NCBI GenBank assembly: GCA_011389685.1
Contig: JAABTV010000037.1
Coordinates: forward strand, 1-36,269
DNA from: Paracoccaceae bacterium
GTDB lineage: Bacteria > Pseudomonadota > Alphaproteobacteria > Rhodobacterales > Rhodobacteraceae
Direction: 5' to 3'
DNA: 36,269 bases
Shown here: piece after piece, positions 7,351 to 15,889 of the stretch
Layout of the letters: each line of letters starts with the position of its first letter
Numbering within the stretch: the first letter of the stretch is position 1
The notes under the pieces: model-generated
What the model saw: the letters and a program-made list of their open reading frames with translations, nothing else
What the model was told of the DNA's origin: nothing
The model's database searches: none
Translations under genes and position numbers: made by a program

Positions 7351-9006
7351 TCAGCGCGCGAATTTCTTGTATTTTATCCGCTTGGGTTCAAGCGCATCGG
7401 CGCCGAGGCGACGTTTCTTGTCTTCCTCGTAATCCTCGAAATTGCCTTCGAACCACTCGACATGGGCATCGCCCTCGAAGGCGAGGATATGCGTGCAGAT
7501 GCGGTCGAGGAAGAAGCGATCGTGGCTGATCACCACCGCGCAGCCGGCGAAATCGACCAGCGCATCCTCGAGCGCGCGGAGCGTCTCGACGTCGAGATCA
7601 TTGGTCGGCTCGTCGAGCAGAAGCACGTTGCCGCCCGATTTCAGGAGCCGCGCCATATGCACCCGGTTACGTTCGCCACCCGAGAGCAGGTTGACCTTTT
7701 TCTGCTGATCGCCGCCCTTGAAGTTGAAGGCCGAGCAGTAGGCGCGCGAGTTCATCTCGGCATCGCCGAGCTGGATGATGTCCTGCCCGTCCGAGATCAC
7801 TTCCCACACGGTCTTGTTGTCGGGCAGCGCGTCGCGGGTCTGGTCGACATAGCTGAGCGAGACCGTATCGCCATATTCGATGCGGCCGCTGTCGGGCTGT
7901 TCCTGCCCGGTGAGCATGCGAAACAGCGTGGTTTTCCCCGCCCCGTTCGGGCCGATCACGCCGACGATGCCGCCCGGGGGCAGCGCGAAGTCGAGATCCT
8001 CGATCAGCAGCTTGTCGCCCATGTGTTTGGACAGGCCGTCGACCTCGATCACCTTCGATCCCAGCCGTTTTCCGTTGGGGATGATGATCTGGGCGCGGGC
8101 GAGCTTTTCGCGCTCGGACTGGTTGGCCAGATCGTTATAGGCGCTGATCCGGGCCTTCTGCTTGGCCTGGCGGGCCCTCGGCGACTGGCGCATCCATTCC
8201 AGTTCGCGTTCGAGCGTCTTCTGCTTGGACTTGTCCTCGCGCGCCTCCTGTTCGAGCCGCTTGGCTTTCTGTTCGAGCCAGGCCGAGTAATTGCCCTCGT
8301 AAGGAATACCGCGGCCGCGGTCGAGTTCGAGAATCCAGCCGGTGATGTCATCGAGGAAATAGCGGTCATGGGTGACGATCAGGATCGTGCCCTTGTAGTC
8401 GATCAGGTGTTGTTGCAGCCATGCGATGGTTTCGGCGTCGAGATGGTTGGTGGGTTCGTCCAGCAGCAGCATGTCGGGCTGCTCCAAGAGCAGCTTGCAC
8501 AGCGCCACGCGGCGTTTCTCGCCGCCCGAAAGGCTGCTCACGTCGGCCTCGTCCGGCGGACAGCGCAGCGCCTCCATCGAAACGTCGATCTGGGCGTCGA
8601 GATCCCACAGGTTCTGGCTGTCGATCTCGTCCTGAAGCTGGGCCATCTCCTCGGCGGTCTCGTCCGAGTAATTCATTGCCAACTCGTTGAACCGGTCGAG
8701 CCTGGCCTTCTTCTCGGCCACGCCCAGCATCACGTTGCCGCGCACGTCGAGCGCAGGGTCAAGCTCGGGCTCCTGCGGAAGATAGCCGACGCGCGCGCCC
8801 TGTGCGGCCCAGGCCTCGCCGGAGAAATCCGTGTCGAGCCCGGCCATGATCTTGAGCAGGGTCGATTTGCCGGCCCCGTTGACGCCGACGACACCGATCT
8901 TCACCCCGGGAAGGAAGTTGAGGTGGATGTTCTCGAAGCATTTCTTGCCGCCGGGATAGGTCTTGGAAACGTCCTGCATGTGATAGACGTATTGATAGGA
9001 TGCCAT
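7351..9006 (-). CDS. ettA: Energy-dependent translational throttle protein EttA (ABC-F ATPase)
   Basis: A 551-residue cytoplasmic ABC-F protein that binds the ribosomal E site and gates entry into the elongation cycle. Two ABC cassettes are present: Walker A GVNGAGKST at 41-49 and GPNGAGKTT at about 352-360, with LSGGEKRR and LSGGERNR signatures and LLLDEPTNHLD / LLLDEPTNDLD Walker B motifs. The linker around residues 230-300 (GIPYEGNYSAWLEQ, then a highly charged helical stretch) is the EttA interaction arm. The end GADALEPKRIKYKKFAR closely resembles E. coli EttA, and length matches (about 555). The start at 9006 begins the conserved MASYQYVYHM segment. Confidence 0.97.
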   Translation of the reverse strand: MASYQYVYHMQDVSKTYPGGKKCFENIHLNFLPGVKIGVVGVNGAGKSTLLKIMAGLDTDFSGEAWAAQGARVGYLPQEPELDPALDVRGNVMLGVAEKKARLDRFNELAMNYSDETAEEMAQLQDEIDSQNLWDLDAQIDVSMEALRCPPDEADVSSLSGGEKRRVALCKLLLEQPDMLLLDEPTNHLDAETIAWLQQHLIDYKGTILIVTHDRYFLDDITGWILELDRGRGIPYEGNYSAWLEQKAKRLEQEAREDKSKQKTLERELEWMRQSPRARQAKQKARISAYNDLANQSEREKLARAQIIIPNGKRLGSKVIEVDGLSKHMGDKLLIEDLDFALPPGGIVGVIGPNGAGKTTLFRMLTGQEQPDSGRIEYGDTVSLSYVDQTRDALPDNKTVWEVISDGQDIIQLGDAEMNSRAYCSAFNFKGGDQQKKVNLLSGGERNRVHMARLLKSGGNVLLLDEPTNDLDVETLRALEDALVDFAGCAVVISHDRFFLDRICTHILAFEGDAHVEWFEGNFEDYEEDKKRRLGADALEPKRIKYKKFAR

Positions 9007-9107
9007 TCTCGTCGTCCTCGTGCGGTTTGGGTCTGTTGACGGCCTAGATAGTCGCTTGCGCGGGCAGGAGCAATGCGGCGCTGGCAGGCGGCATGTCGGG
9101 GTGGGGC

Positions 9108-9183
9108 GGGGGCTCTGCCCCCAAGGCGACAAGACGCGGGGCGTCATGTCGCCACCCCCGAGGTATTTTCCGGTCAGATGAAG
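9108..9183 (+). repeat. Dispersed intergenic repeat, copy A
   Basis: A small hairpin (GGGGGC at 9108-9113 with GCCCCC at 9117-9122) is followed by a box at 9155-9183 that ends in TATTTTCCGGTCAGATGAAG. Related boxes occur at 32477-32506 (plus) and 32660-32691 (minus). It lies just upstream of nadD. I recall similar intergenic sequences in many Rhodobacteraceae genomes; that is memory, not a search result. Confidence 0.65.
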
Positions 9184-9236
9184 CGGTGGGGCGATGCGCG
9201 TTGACAGCGGTCGGGGTGGCGGCCACAAACGCGCAG

Positions 9237-9857
9237 ATGAGCCTGGGATTGCCATACTTGCGCCACGGCCGGGTCGTGGGGTTGCTGGGCGGGTCGTTCG
9301 ACCCGGCCCATGAAGGCCATGCGCATATCAGCCGCGAGGCGCTCAAGCGGTTCGCGCTGGATGAATTGTGGTGGCTGGTCAGCCCGGGCAACCCGCTCAA
9401 GACGCGCGGGCCGGCGCCGCTCGGTCAGCGGATGGCGCGGGCGCGCGCGGTGATGGATCACCCACGGGTCAGGATCAGCGATTTCGAGGCAAGGGCGGGC
9501 ACGCGATACACCGCCGAGACCTTGCGGGCGCTGACGCGGGCCTGTCCGGGGGTGCGGTTTGTCTGGCTGATGGGGGCGGACAACCTGGCGCAATTCGATC
9601 AATGGCAGGATTGGCGCTGGATCATGGAGAACGTGGCGGTGGGGGTGCTGGCGCGGCCCGGGCAAAGGATCGCGGCGCGCAATGCCAGGGCCGCCGACGT
9701 ATACCGCCATGCGCGGTTGCGCAGCCATGAAAGCTGGTTGCTGGCCCATGGCGCCGCGCCGCGCTGGTGTTTCGTGAACGTGCCGATGGTCGATATCTCG
9801 TCGAGCGAGATTCGGGCCAGCGGGCAATGGGCGGTGCGGGACGGTGCCGGGGCTTGA
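9237..9857 (+). CDS. nadD: Nicotinate-nucleotide adenylyltransferase
   Basis: A 206-residue enzyme of NAD biosynthesis that adenylylates nicotinate mononucleotide. The nucleotidyltransferase motif [11 protein letters not shown] near the N-terminus and the C-terminal ISSSEIR motif (here [11 protein letters not shown]) are both present, and [16 protein letters not shown] is the family core. The start at 9237 is inferred from the family's usual short N-terminus; no clear ribosome-binding site is visible and the frame stays open upstream to 9093 through the dispersed repeat. It is divergent from ettA. Confidence 0.93.
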   Translation: MSLGLPYLRHGRVVGLLGGSFDPAHEGHAHISREALKRFALDELWWLVSPGNPLKTRGPAPLGQRMARARAVMDHPRVRISDFEARAGTRYTAETLRALTRACPGVRFVWLMGADNLAQFDQWQDWRWIMENVAVGVLARPGQRIAARNARAADVYRHARLRSHESWLLAHGAAPRWCFVNVPMVDISSSEIRASGQWAVRDGAGA

Positions 9858-9976
9858 CAGGGGCTTGACCGGGGCGAGGCGGTCGTGGTCGGATCGAGCC
9901 ATCGATTGAAGGCGGGCAAGGGCAATGCGCGAATTGTGAGTTGTGCGGCGCCCGGACCTGGGGTTAATTCGCGATC

Positions 9977-11491
9977 ATGGCGTCACGGTTTTCGAGACGG
10001 GGATTTCTGGGTGCGGCGCTGGCCGGGCTGACGGCGGGGCCGGTGCTGGCCGATGCGCCGGGGCAATCGTTGCGCCCGGTGCTGCGTCCCGGCGCGGGCA
10101 CGGCCGCCGCCAGGGTGGCCAGCAAGCGCTCGGTGCCGGGCGCGGCAGCGCTGATCGAGGCGGCGCAACTTGGCGGTCGGGTGAGCTTTGCCGTGGTCGA
10201 TACCCGCACCGGTGAGATGCTCGAAGGGCATGACGCGGGCCTGTCGCAACCCCCCGCGAGCGTGAGCAAGGCCGTGACCGCGCTTTACGCGCTCGATGTG
10301 CTGGGGCCGAAGCATCGCTTTGTCACCCGGCTGCTTGCGACGGGGCCGGTTCACAACGGCGTTCTCAAGGGCGATCTGGTGCTGGCGGGCGGGGGCGATC
10401 CGACGCTCGACACCGATGCGCTGGCCGACCTGGCGGCACAGCTCAAGGCGGCGGGGGTGCGCGAGGTCACCGGGCGGTTCGATGTCTGGGGCGGCGCGTT
10501 GCCCTTTGTCCGCGCGGTCGATCGCACACAGCCCGAACATGCCGGATACAACCCGGCGATTTCGGGTCTCAGCCTCAACCACAACCGGGTGCATTTCGAG
10601 TGGAAGCGTGGCAGCGACGGCTGGCGGGTGAGCATGGATGCACGCAGCGGCCGCTATCGTCCCGAGGTGCGCGTGGCACGGATGCAGGTCGTGAACCGGC
10701 GCGGGCCGGTCTATACCTATGCCGAAAAGAACGGTGTCGATCACTGGACCGTGGCGAGCGGCGCGCTGGGCAATGGCGGCGCGCGCTGGCTGCCGGTGCG
10801 CCAGCCCGAGATATACGCCGGCGAGGTGCTGCGCATTCTCGCGCGCAGCCATGGCATCGTGCTGTCCGAGCCGCGCAAGCGCGCCGATCTGCCGGGGGGA
10901 ACGGTGGTGGCCCGGAATCTGAGCCTGGAACTGGGTGACATCCTGCGGGGGATGTTGAAATATTCCAACAACCTGATGGCCGAGATGGTGGGAATGGCGG
11001 CAACCGCCAAGCGCAAGGGGCGCGTGGGGGGCTTGCGTGACAGTGCCGGGGAAATGAACCGCTGGGCCGCGCAGGCGCTGGGCATGGCACGGGCCGGGCT
11101 GGTCGATCATTCCGGCCTCAGCGACAAGTCGCGGATGACGGCGCAGGACATGGCGCAGGCGCTGGCGCGGGTGCATCGCAGCGCGGCGTTGAAACCGATG
11201 CTCAAGCCCTTTGCGATGCGCGATGGCAACGGGCGCGTCAACAAGGCCCATCCGATCAAGGTGCAGGCCAAGACCGGCACGCTGTATTTCGTGAGCGGCC
11301 TGGCGGGCTATGCCACGGCGCCGGGGGGCGGCGATCTCGCTTTTGCGATCCTTGCGTCAAATGTCGGGCGGCGTGACCGTCTTGGCCAGAGTGACGGCGG
11401 GAGGCCGCCGGGTGCGCGGGGATGGAATGCGCGTGCCAAGACATTGCAGCAAAAGCTGATTGAACGCTGGGCGGCGCTTTACGGCGCGTGA
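9977..11491 (+). CDS. dacB: D-alanyl-D-alanine carboxypeptidase/endopeptidase (PBP4, peptidase S13)
   Basis: A 504-residue penicillin-binding protein that trims D-Ala and cleaves cross-links in the periplasm. The three active-site motifs are visible: SVSK with Ser95/Lys98, SNN at 330-332, and KTG at 432-434. The N-terminus SRRGFLGAALAGLTAGPVLA is a Tat-type signal peptide. No strong ribosome-binding site precedes the ATG at 9977; the 119 bases upstream of it hold nothing recognisable. It is convergent with an L,D-transpeptidase gene, with 54 bases between their stops. Confidence 0.94.
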   Translation: MASRFSRRGFLGAALAGLTAGPVLADAPGQSLRPVLRPGAGTAAARVASKRSVPGAAALIEAAQLGGRVSFAVVDTRTGEMLEGHDAGLSQPPASVSKAVTALYALDVLGPKHRFVTRLLATGPVHNGVLKGDLVLAGGGDPTLDTDALADLAAQLKAAGVREVTGRFDVWGGALPFVRAVDRTQPEHAGYNPAISGLSLNHNRVHFEWKRGSDGWRVSMDARSGRYRPEVRVARMQVVNRRGPVYTYAEKNGVDHWTVASGALGNGGARWLPVRQPEIYAGEVLRILARSHGIVLSEPRKRADLPGGTVVARNLSLELGDILRGMLKYSNNLMAEMVGMAATAKRKGRVGGLRDSAGEMNRWAAQALGMARAGLVDHSGLSDKSRMTAQDMAQALARVHRSAALKPMLKPFAMRDGNGRVNKAHPIKVQAKTGTLYFVSGLAGYATAPGGGDLAFAILASNVGRRDRLGQSDGGRPPGARGWNARAKTLQQKLIERWAALYGA

Positions 11492-11545
11492 GACAGCGCG
11501 TGTCGCACCGGTCGTGGTCAGGGCCGCGCTCAGGCAGGGCATGGG

Positions 11546-11965
11546 TCAGGGTGCGATCGAGATCAGCGCATTCGCGCGCCCGTGTTCGAGCACAAGCCGA
11601 TAGAGGATTTCCGCGTGTTCGGGGTGCAGGCGCACGCAGCCTGCGCTGGCCGGTTCCCCGAGGCGGTCGGTCTGGTCGGTGCCGTGAATCGCGAAATTCC
11701 CGGAAAAGAAGATCGACCATGGCATCGGCGCGTTGTTGTAAAGCGTCGAGTAATGCATCCGTTTCATCGACTGCACCGTGTAAAGCCCGACCGGCGTGAA
11801 TTTGCCCGTCCGCGCGGTCGAGACCGGCCAGTCATGCAGCGCGTTCCCATCAAGCGAGACGGTCATGCGCTGATCGGAAAGGTCGATATGCGCCTCGATC
11901 TGGCCGGCCGTCGCCTCACCGGTCGCAAGGATCAGGAAGGACGCGAGAGCCAGACCGAGCCGCAT
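11546..11965 (-). CDS. Short L,D-transpeptidase (YkuD family), secreted
   Basis: A 139-residue YkuD-domain protein with a cleavable-looking signal peptide (residues 1-20, LGLALASFLILATGEATA). The active site is the HGT motif at His94 and SAGCVRL with catalytic Cys110. It is a minimal version: almost the whole mature protein is the catalytic domain. The start codon lies only 4 bases after the stop of the upstream TerB-like gene, so the two genes are translationally linked. It is a distant paralogue of the enzyme at 5404-5961. Confidence 0.9.
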   Translation of the reverse strand: MRLGLALASFLILATGEATAGQIEAHIDLSDQRMTVSLDGNALHDWPVSTARTGKFTPVGLYTVQSMKRMHYSTLYNNAPMPWSIFFSGNFAIHGTDQTDRLGEPASAGCVRLHPEHAEILYRLVLEHGRANALISIAP

Positions 11966-11969
11966 CGCT

Positions 11970-12395
11970 TCAGCCCGTCATGTGGCGCGCCCGGGAGCCG
12001 CGTTCTATGGCCGCGGCATGGAGCCGGTCGATATCGAACTCGTAGCGGATTTCCTCGAGCAGGCGCAGTTCCTCGTCGCCCAGCGTGCCGTCGGCGGCAG
12101 CGACATCGCAGGCCAGTGCATAGGCGGTCTCGTTCAGCCGTTCAGGCAGGTTGTCGCGCAAGAGGCCAAAAAGCGCGTCAAGCCCGTCCTCCTGCTCGAA
12201 CAGGTCAAACACGGTCTGGGCCATGGTGTTCATCCGGTCGATGTCGTAATCGGCAAAGATCGGCAGGTGGTTGACCGTCGACTGGATCTTGACCAGTTCG
12301 GACGTGCGGATGTTCTCGTCCGAGGCGGAGACCGCGATCATCACCGCGACAAGGCAGTCCTGCGGCGAAAGCGGATGGGGAATGTTGTCGTTCAT
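11970..12395 (-). CDS. TerB-like (tellurite-resistance family) protein
   Basis: A 141-residue all-helical protein of the TerB/DjlA N-terminal type. Two acidic repeats, VAVMIAVSASDENIRTSEL near residue 20 and ALACDVAAADGTLGDEEL near residue 100, are the metal-binding motifs of this family. The general role is unclear; tellurite resistance itself is not implied by a lone terB. The start at 12395 has AAGGAC upstream. It is the first gene of a two-gene operon with the short L,D-transpeptidase. Confidence 0.82.
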   Translation of the reverse strand: MNDNIPHPLSPQDCLVAVMIAVSASDENIRTSELVKIQSTVNHLPIFADYDIDRMNTMAQTVFDLFEQEDGLDALFGLLRDNLPERLNETAYALACDVAAADGTLGDEELRLLEEIRYEFDIDRLHAAAIERGSRARHMTG

Positions 12396-12439
12396 CGGGC
12401 TGTCCTTGGGGGCTTGTGTGCGCCAGTGTGTATCCTGTG

Positions 12440-12468
12440 TTGATATTGACCCGGCGCCGTGCATGCAA
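12440..12468 (-). promoter_or_regulatory. Possible promoter of the TerB-like / L,D-transpeptidase operon
   Basis: On the minus strand TTGCAT (12463-12468), a 17-base spacer and TATCAA (12440-12445) lie 45 bases before the start codon at 12395. The match to sigma-70 consensus is moderate. The region is shared with the divergent lysS gene, for which I see no convincing promoter. Confidence 0.3.
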
Positions 12469-12603
12469 CAAGCGGATTGCATGGGCCTTGCGCCCTTCTC
12501 GGCTGTCGGGCGGCGCAAACTTGCCCTTCCGCTGACCCGCGAAAGACATTAGGAAACGCCCGAGTTGCCGCGTAAGGGACGCGGGAGCATCTGGAGAGAA
12601 GAC

Positions 12604-14247
12604 ATGTCCGATCTGCGTGACGCCGCGATGAACAGCAAAGCCTGGCCCTTCGAGGAGGCCCGCCGGTTGCTCAAGCGCTATGAGGCGGCGCCGCCCGAGA
12701 AGGGGCATGTTCTGTTCGAGACCGGCTATGGTCCCTCGGGCCTGCCGCATATCGGGACCTTCGGCGAGGTGCTGCGCACCACGATGATCCGTCGCGCCTT
12801 CGAGACGATCAGCGATATCCCGACGCGGCTGATCTGTTTTTCCGACGATCTCGACGGGATGCGCAAGATACCGGGCAACGTGCCCGATCGCGAGATGCTG
12901 GCCGGGCATCTGCAAAAGCCGCTGACGTCGGTGCCCGACCCGTTCGGCACGCATGCAAGTTTCGGCGATCACAACAACGCCATGCTGCGCCGGTTTCTCG
13001 ACACGTTCGGGTTTGAATACGAGTTCTATTCGGCGACCGAGTTCTACAAGTCGGGCCGGTTCGACACGGTGCTTTTGCGCGCGGCCGAACGCTATGACGA
13101 CGTGATGAAGGTCATGCTCAAATCCCTGCGCGAGGAACGCCAGCAGACCTATTCGATCTTCCTGCCGATCCATCCCGAGACCGGCCGGGTGCTCTATGTG
13201 CCGATGAAACATGTGGATGGGAGCAGGGGCGAGATCACCTTCGATGACGAGACCGGCCGCGAATGGACCCTGCCGGTGACCGGCGGCAATGTGAAACTGC
13301 AATGGAAGCCGGATTTCGGCGCGCGCTGGGCGGCGCTGGGCGTGGATTTCGAGATGTATGGCAAGGACCACTCGACCAACACGCCGATCTATGACCGGAT
13401 CTGCGCGATCCTTGGCGCAAAGCCGCCGGAGCATTTCACCTATGAGTTGTTCCTCGATGACAAGGGGCAGAAGATCTCCAAATCCTCCGGCAACGGCATC
13501 TCGATCGACGAATGGCTGTCCTATGCCAGCACCGAGAGCCTTTCCTATTTCATGTATCAAAAGCCCAAGACGGCCAAGCGGATGCATTTCGACGTGATCC
13601 CGCGGGCGATGGACGAGTATCACCAGCAGTTGCGCGCCTATCCGGGCCAGGACTGGACCCAGAAGGCGATGAACCCGGTGCATCACATCCACAACGGCGA
13701 TGTGCCCGCCTCGGACATGGTTGTGCCATTCTCGATGCTGCTGAACCTCGCCAGCGCGTCGAGTGCCGAGGACAAGGGCGTGCTGTGGGGCTTCATCGGC
13801 AAATACGCCCCCGATGCCAGCCCCGAAACCCATCCCGGCCTCGATGCGGCGGCGGGGTATGCGGTGCGTTATTTCAACGATTTCGTGAAGCCGCAGAAGG
13901 TCTATCGCGCTCCCGATGACAAGGAACGCGCGGCGCTGCTGGCGCTGGTCGCGGCGCTGGGCGATGCCGATGTGGCGCTCGACGAGATCGCGCGCAAGAA
14001 TGCCGCGATGGGCAACGACGCGCCCCTGCCCGAGGCGGATTTCGGGGACGAGGAATTCCTGCAATCCGTGGTCTTTGCCGTGGGCAAGAATCACGGGTTC
14101 GAGCCGCTGCGCGACTGGTTCAAGGCGATCTACGAGGTCTGCCTCGGCGCCAGCCAGGGCCCGCGCTTCGGTGGCTTCATCGCGCTTTACGGCGTCGGGG
14201 AGACCCGGACACTTATCGAAAAGGCGCTGGCCGGGGAATTCCTTTGA
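12604..14247 (+). CDS. lysS: Lysyl-tRNA synthetase, class I
   Basis: A 547-residue class I aminoacyl-tRNA synthetase that charges tRNA-Lys. The HIGH-type motif is PHIGTFGE at 48-55 and the KMSKS-type motif is KISKS at 290-294. Most bacteria use a class II LysRS; the class I form is typical of archaea and of alphaproteobacteria such as Rhodobacteraceae. GGAGAGAAG precedes the ATG at 12604 closely. A REP-like hairpin follows the stop codon by 5 bases. Confidence 0.95.
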   Translation: MSDLRDAAMNSKAWPFEEARRLLKRYEAAPPEKGHVLFETGYGPSGLPHIGTFGEVLRTTMIRRAFETISDIPTRLICFSDDLDGMRKIPGNVPDREMLAGHLQKPLTSVPDPFGTHASFGDHNNAMLRRFLDTFGFEYEFYSATEFYKSGRFDTVLLRAAERYDDVMKVMLKSLREERQQTYSIFLPIHPETGRVLYVPMKHVDGSRGEITFDDETGREWTLPVTGGNVKLQWKPDFGARWAALGVDFEMYGKDHSTNTPIYDRICAILGAKPPEHFTYELFLDDKGQKISKSSGNGISIDEWLSYASTESLSYFMYQKPKTAKRMHFDVIPRAMDEYHQQLRAYPGQDWTQKAMNPVHHIHNGDVPASDMVVPFSMLLNLASASSAEDKGVLWGFIGKYAPDASPETHPGLDAAAGYAVRYFNDFVKPQKVYRAPDDKERAALLALVAALGDADVALDEIARKNAAMGNDAPLPEADFGDEEFLQSVVFAVGKNHGFEPLRDWFKAIYEVCLGASQGPRFGGFIALYGVGETRTLIEKALAGEFL

Positions 14248-14252
14248 CGCAT

Positions 14253-14275
14253 GGTGGGCAGATTGCCCACCCTAC
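14253..14275 (-). repeat. Solitary REP-like hairpin between lysS and the DUF4336 gene
   Basis: GGTGGGCA (14253-14260) pairs perfectly with TGCCCACC (14264-14271) around a GAT loop, followed by CTAC (14272-14275), the complement of the GTAG head. CCCACCCTAC is identical to bases at the right end of the REP pair next to the RAYT gene. It sits in the 33 bases between two genes of the same strand and may reduce read-through from lysS. Confidence 0.75.
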
Positions 14276-14280
14276 GGGGC

Positions 14281-15021
14281 ATGGCGACAGGTTATGAACC
14301 GCTCGACACGCTGAAGCCGGTGGCACCGGATATCTGGATCGTGGATGGCCCGTTGATCCGGTTCTACGGCATGCCGTTCTCGACGCGGGCCACGGTGGTG
14401 CGGCTGGCGAATGGCGATATCTGGGTGCATTCGCCGACCCGGCTCAGCGAGGGATTGCGCGGCGAGGTGACCGCGCTGGGCCCGGTGGTGCATCTGGTCG
14501 CGCCGAACTGGATTCACTATGCCCATGTCGCCGAGTGGCAGGCGGCGTTTCCCGACGCGCTGGCCTGGGCCGCGCCTTGGGTGGCGGAACGGGCCGCGAA
14601 GAAAGGCAAGGCGTTGCGCTTCGATCGCGATCTCGGGCCGGTGGCCGAAGCCCCCTGGGCCGGGCAGATCGAGCAGATGATCGTGGAGGGCAGCCGGGTG
14701 CATCGTGAGGCGGTTTTTTTCCATCGGGCGTCGAAGACCCTGATCCTGACCGACCTGATCGAGAATTTCGAGGCCCGCAACCTGCCGTGGTGGATGCGCA
14801 TCGCGGCGCGTCTTGGTGGCATTCTCGACCCGGATGGAAAGATGCCGCGCGATATGCGGGCCAGTTTCATTGGCCATCGGGATGCGTTGCGCCGCGCGGT
14901 CGAAACGATGATCGGCTGGGGGCCCGAACGTGTGATCCTTGCCCATGGGCGATGGTATGACAGGAATGGCGCCGACGAGTTGCGCCGCGCCTTCCGGTTT
15001 CTCTGGTCGTCCGGCGAGTGA
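14281..15021 (+). CDS. DUF4336 domain protein (metallo-hydrolase-like)
   Basis: A 246-residue protein of the DUF4336 family: the opening PVAPDIWIVDGPLIRFYGMP, then TRATVVRLANGDIWVHSPTRL, the NWIHYAHVAEWQAAFPDA block and the ERVILAHGRWYDRNG C-terminal block. The layout resembles a metallo-beta-lactamase fold, but the HxHxDH signature is absent, so activity is unproven. The ATG at 14281 is chosen over the in-frame ATG at 14251 because the latter would translate the REP hairpin. Function unknown. Confidence 0.82.
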   Translation: MATGYEPLDTLKPVAPDIWIVDGPLIRFYGMPFSTRATVVRLANGDIWVHSPTRLSEGLRGEVTALGPVVHLVAPNWIHYAHVAEWQAAFPDALAWAAPWVAERAAKKGKALRFDRDLGPVAEAPWAGQIEQMIVEGSRVHREAVFFHRASKTLILTDLIENFEARNLPWWMRIAARLGGILDPDGKMPRDMRASFIGHRDALRRAVETMIGWGPERVILAHGRWYDRNGADELRRAFRFLWSSGE

Positions 15022-15071
15022 TCCGAATTCCCGGCCCTTGCGTAACGACGGACAAACAGGGGGAACATCAG

Positions 15072-15485
15072 ATGAAACAGATCATTCTTGCCATCCTGAT
15101 CGTGGCCGGCATGTCGGTGCGCGGTGCCGGGGCCGACGAGGGGCGAAACCCGGCGATCGAAACCGTCATCACCCGGCAGATCGAAGCCTTCCGCGCCGAG
15201 GATCTTGCCCGCGCCTTCGACTTCGCCAGCCCGACGATCCAGGACATTTTCCGCAATCCACAGATCTTCGGCCAGATGGTGCAGCGCGGCTATCCCATGG
15301 TGTGGCGCGCGGACGAGGTCGAGTTTCTCGAACTGCGGATGATAGACGGCCAGCTCCGGCAAAAGCTGCGCATCCGCGACGCAAGCGGCGCGTTGCACCT
15401 GCTGGAATACCAGATGATCGAACAGGACGGCGCGTGGAAGATCAACGGTGTCGAGCTTCTGAAAGCGCCCGACATGGCGGTGTAA
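15072..15485 (+). CDS. DUF4864 domain protein, secreted
   Basis: A 137-residue protein with a signal peptide (residues 1-21, ending GAGA) followed by a small alpha/beta domain typical of DUF4864: PAIETVITRQIEAFRAEDLARAFDFASP, the IFRNPQIFGQMVQRGYPMVWR block and the YQMIEQDGAWKINGVELL end. It looks like a SnoaL/NTF2-type fold. No catalytic function is known to me. AGGGGGA precedes the ATG. Its stop codon abuts the stop of the convergent gene with no spacer. Confidence 0.85.
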   Translation: MKQIILAILIVAGMSVRGAGADEGRNPAIETVITRQIEAFRAEDLARAFDFASPTIQDIFRNPQIFGQMVQRGYPMVWRADEVEFLELRMIDGQLRQKLRIRDASGALHLLEYQMIEQDGAWKINGVELLKAPDMAV

Positions 15486-15887
15486 TCAGGCCTTGCCGTT
15501 GTCACGATCATCGAAGTCGGAGGTAGCGGTATCGCCGTCGTCATCGGAAATCGTTGCGGGCGCGCCCGGGGGTGTCGCTTGCGTGGGGGCGGGCTCAGGA
15601 GGTGTGGCCTCCTTGACCAGCGGGGCGCTGGAAGGTGCTTTTTCCGGTGCCTGTTCGCCCGGCTGCCCGTTTCCGACCGAGGCATTGCGACCCGGACGAG
15701 AACGCAAGCGAGCGTAGGCATGCATCGCTACGGACAGACCGGTCGACATGATGATCGCGGCCAGCACGCAGATGACGACCAGCAAGGCAAATCCCTGATT
15801 GGTCGCCGGGTTGACCCAGGTTGCGAAAACCAGGCCAACCAGGGCACCCGCGATGCCGGACCGTCCAATGAGGCGCGCCAGATCCAT
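15486..15887 (-). CDS. Membrane protein with acidic, proline-rich tail, unknown function
   Basis: A 133-residue protein with two hydrophobic helices (about residues 10-25 and 33-55), then a basic stretch (RLRSRPGRN) and a 60-residue low-complexity tail rich in Pro, Ala, Glu and Asp that ends DFDDRDNGKA. I recognise no family. The ATG at 15887 has GGAGAGG about 7 bases upstream; a TTG two codons earlier is too close to that site. The start lies 2 bases after the stop of the upstream gene, which points to translational coupling. Confidence 0.68.
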   Translation of the reverse strand: MDLARLIGRSGIAGALVGLVFATWVNPATNQGFALLVVICVLAAIIMSTGLSVAMHAYARLRSRPGRNASVGNGQPGEQAPEKAPSSAPLVKEATPPEPAPTQATPPGAPATISDDDGDTATSDFDDRDNGKA

Positions 15888-15889
15888 CG

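Noticed and set aside
7288..9039. 583-codon open frame on the plus strand opposite ettA
   Set aside because: It is a high-GC shadow of a clear EttA gene; the translation is low-complexity (Val, Asp, Gly, Leu rich) and shows no domain.
12396..14094. Long minus-strand frame opposite lysS
   Set aside because: It is antisense to a well-supported LysRS gene and has no recognisable motif.
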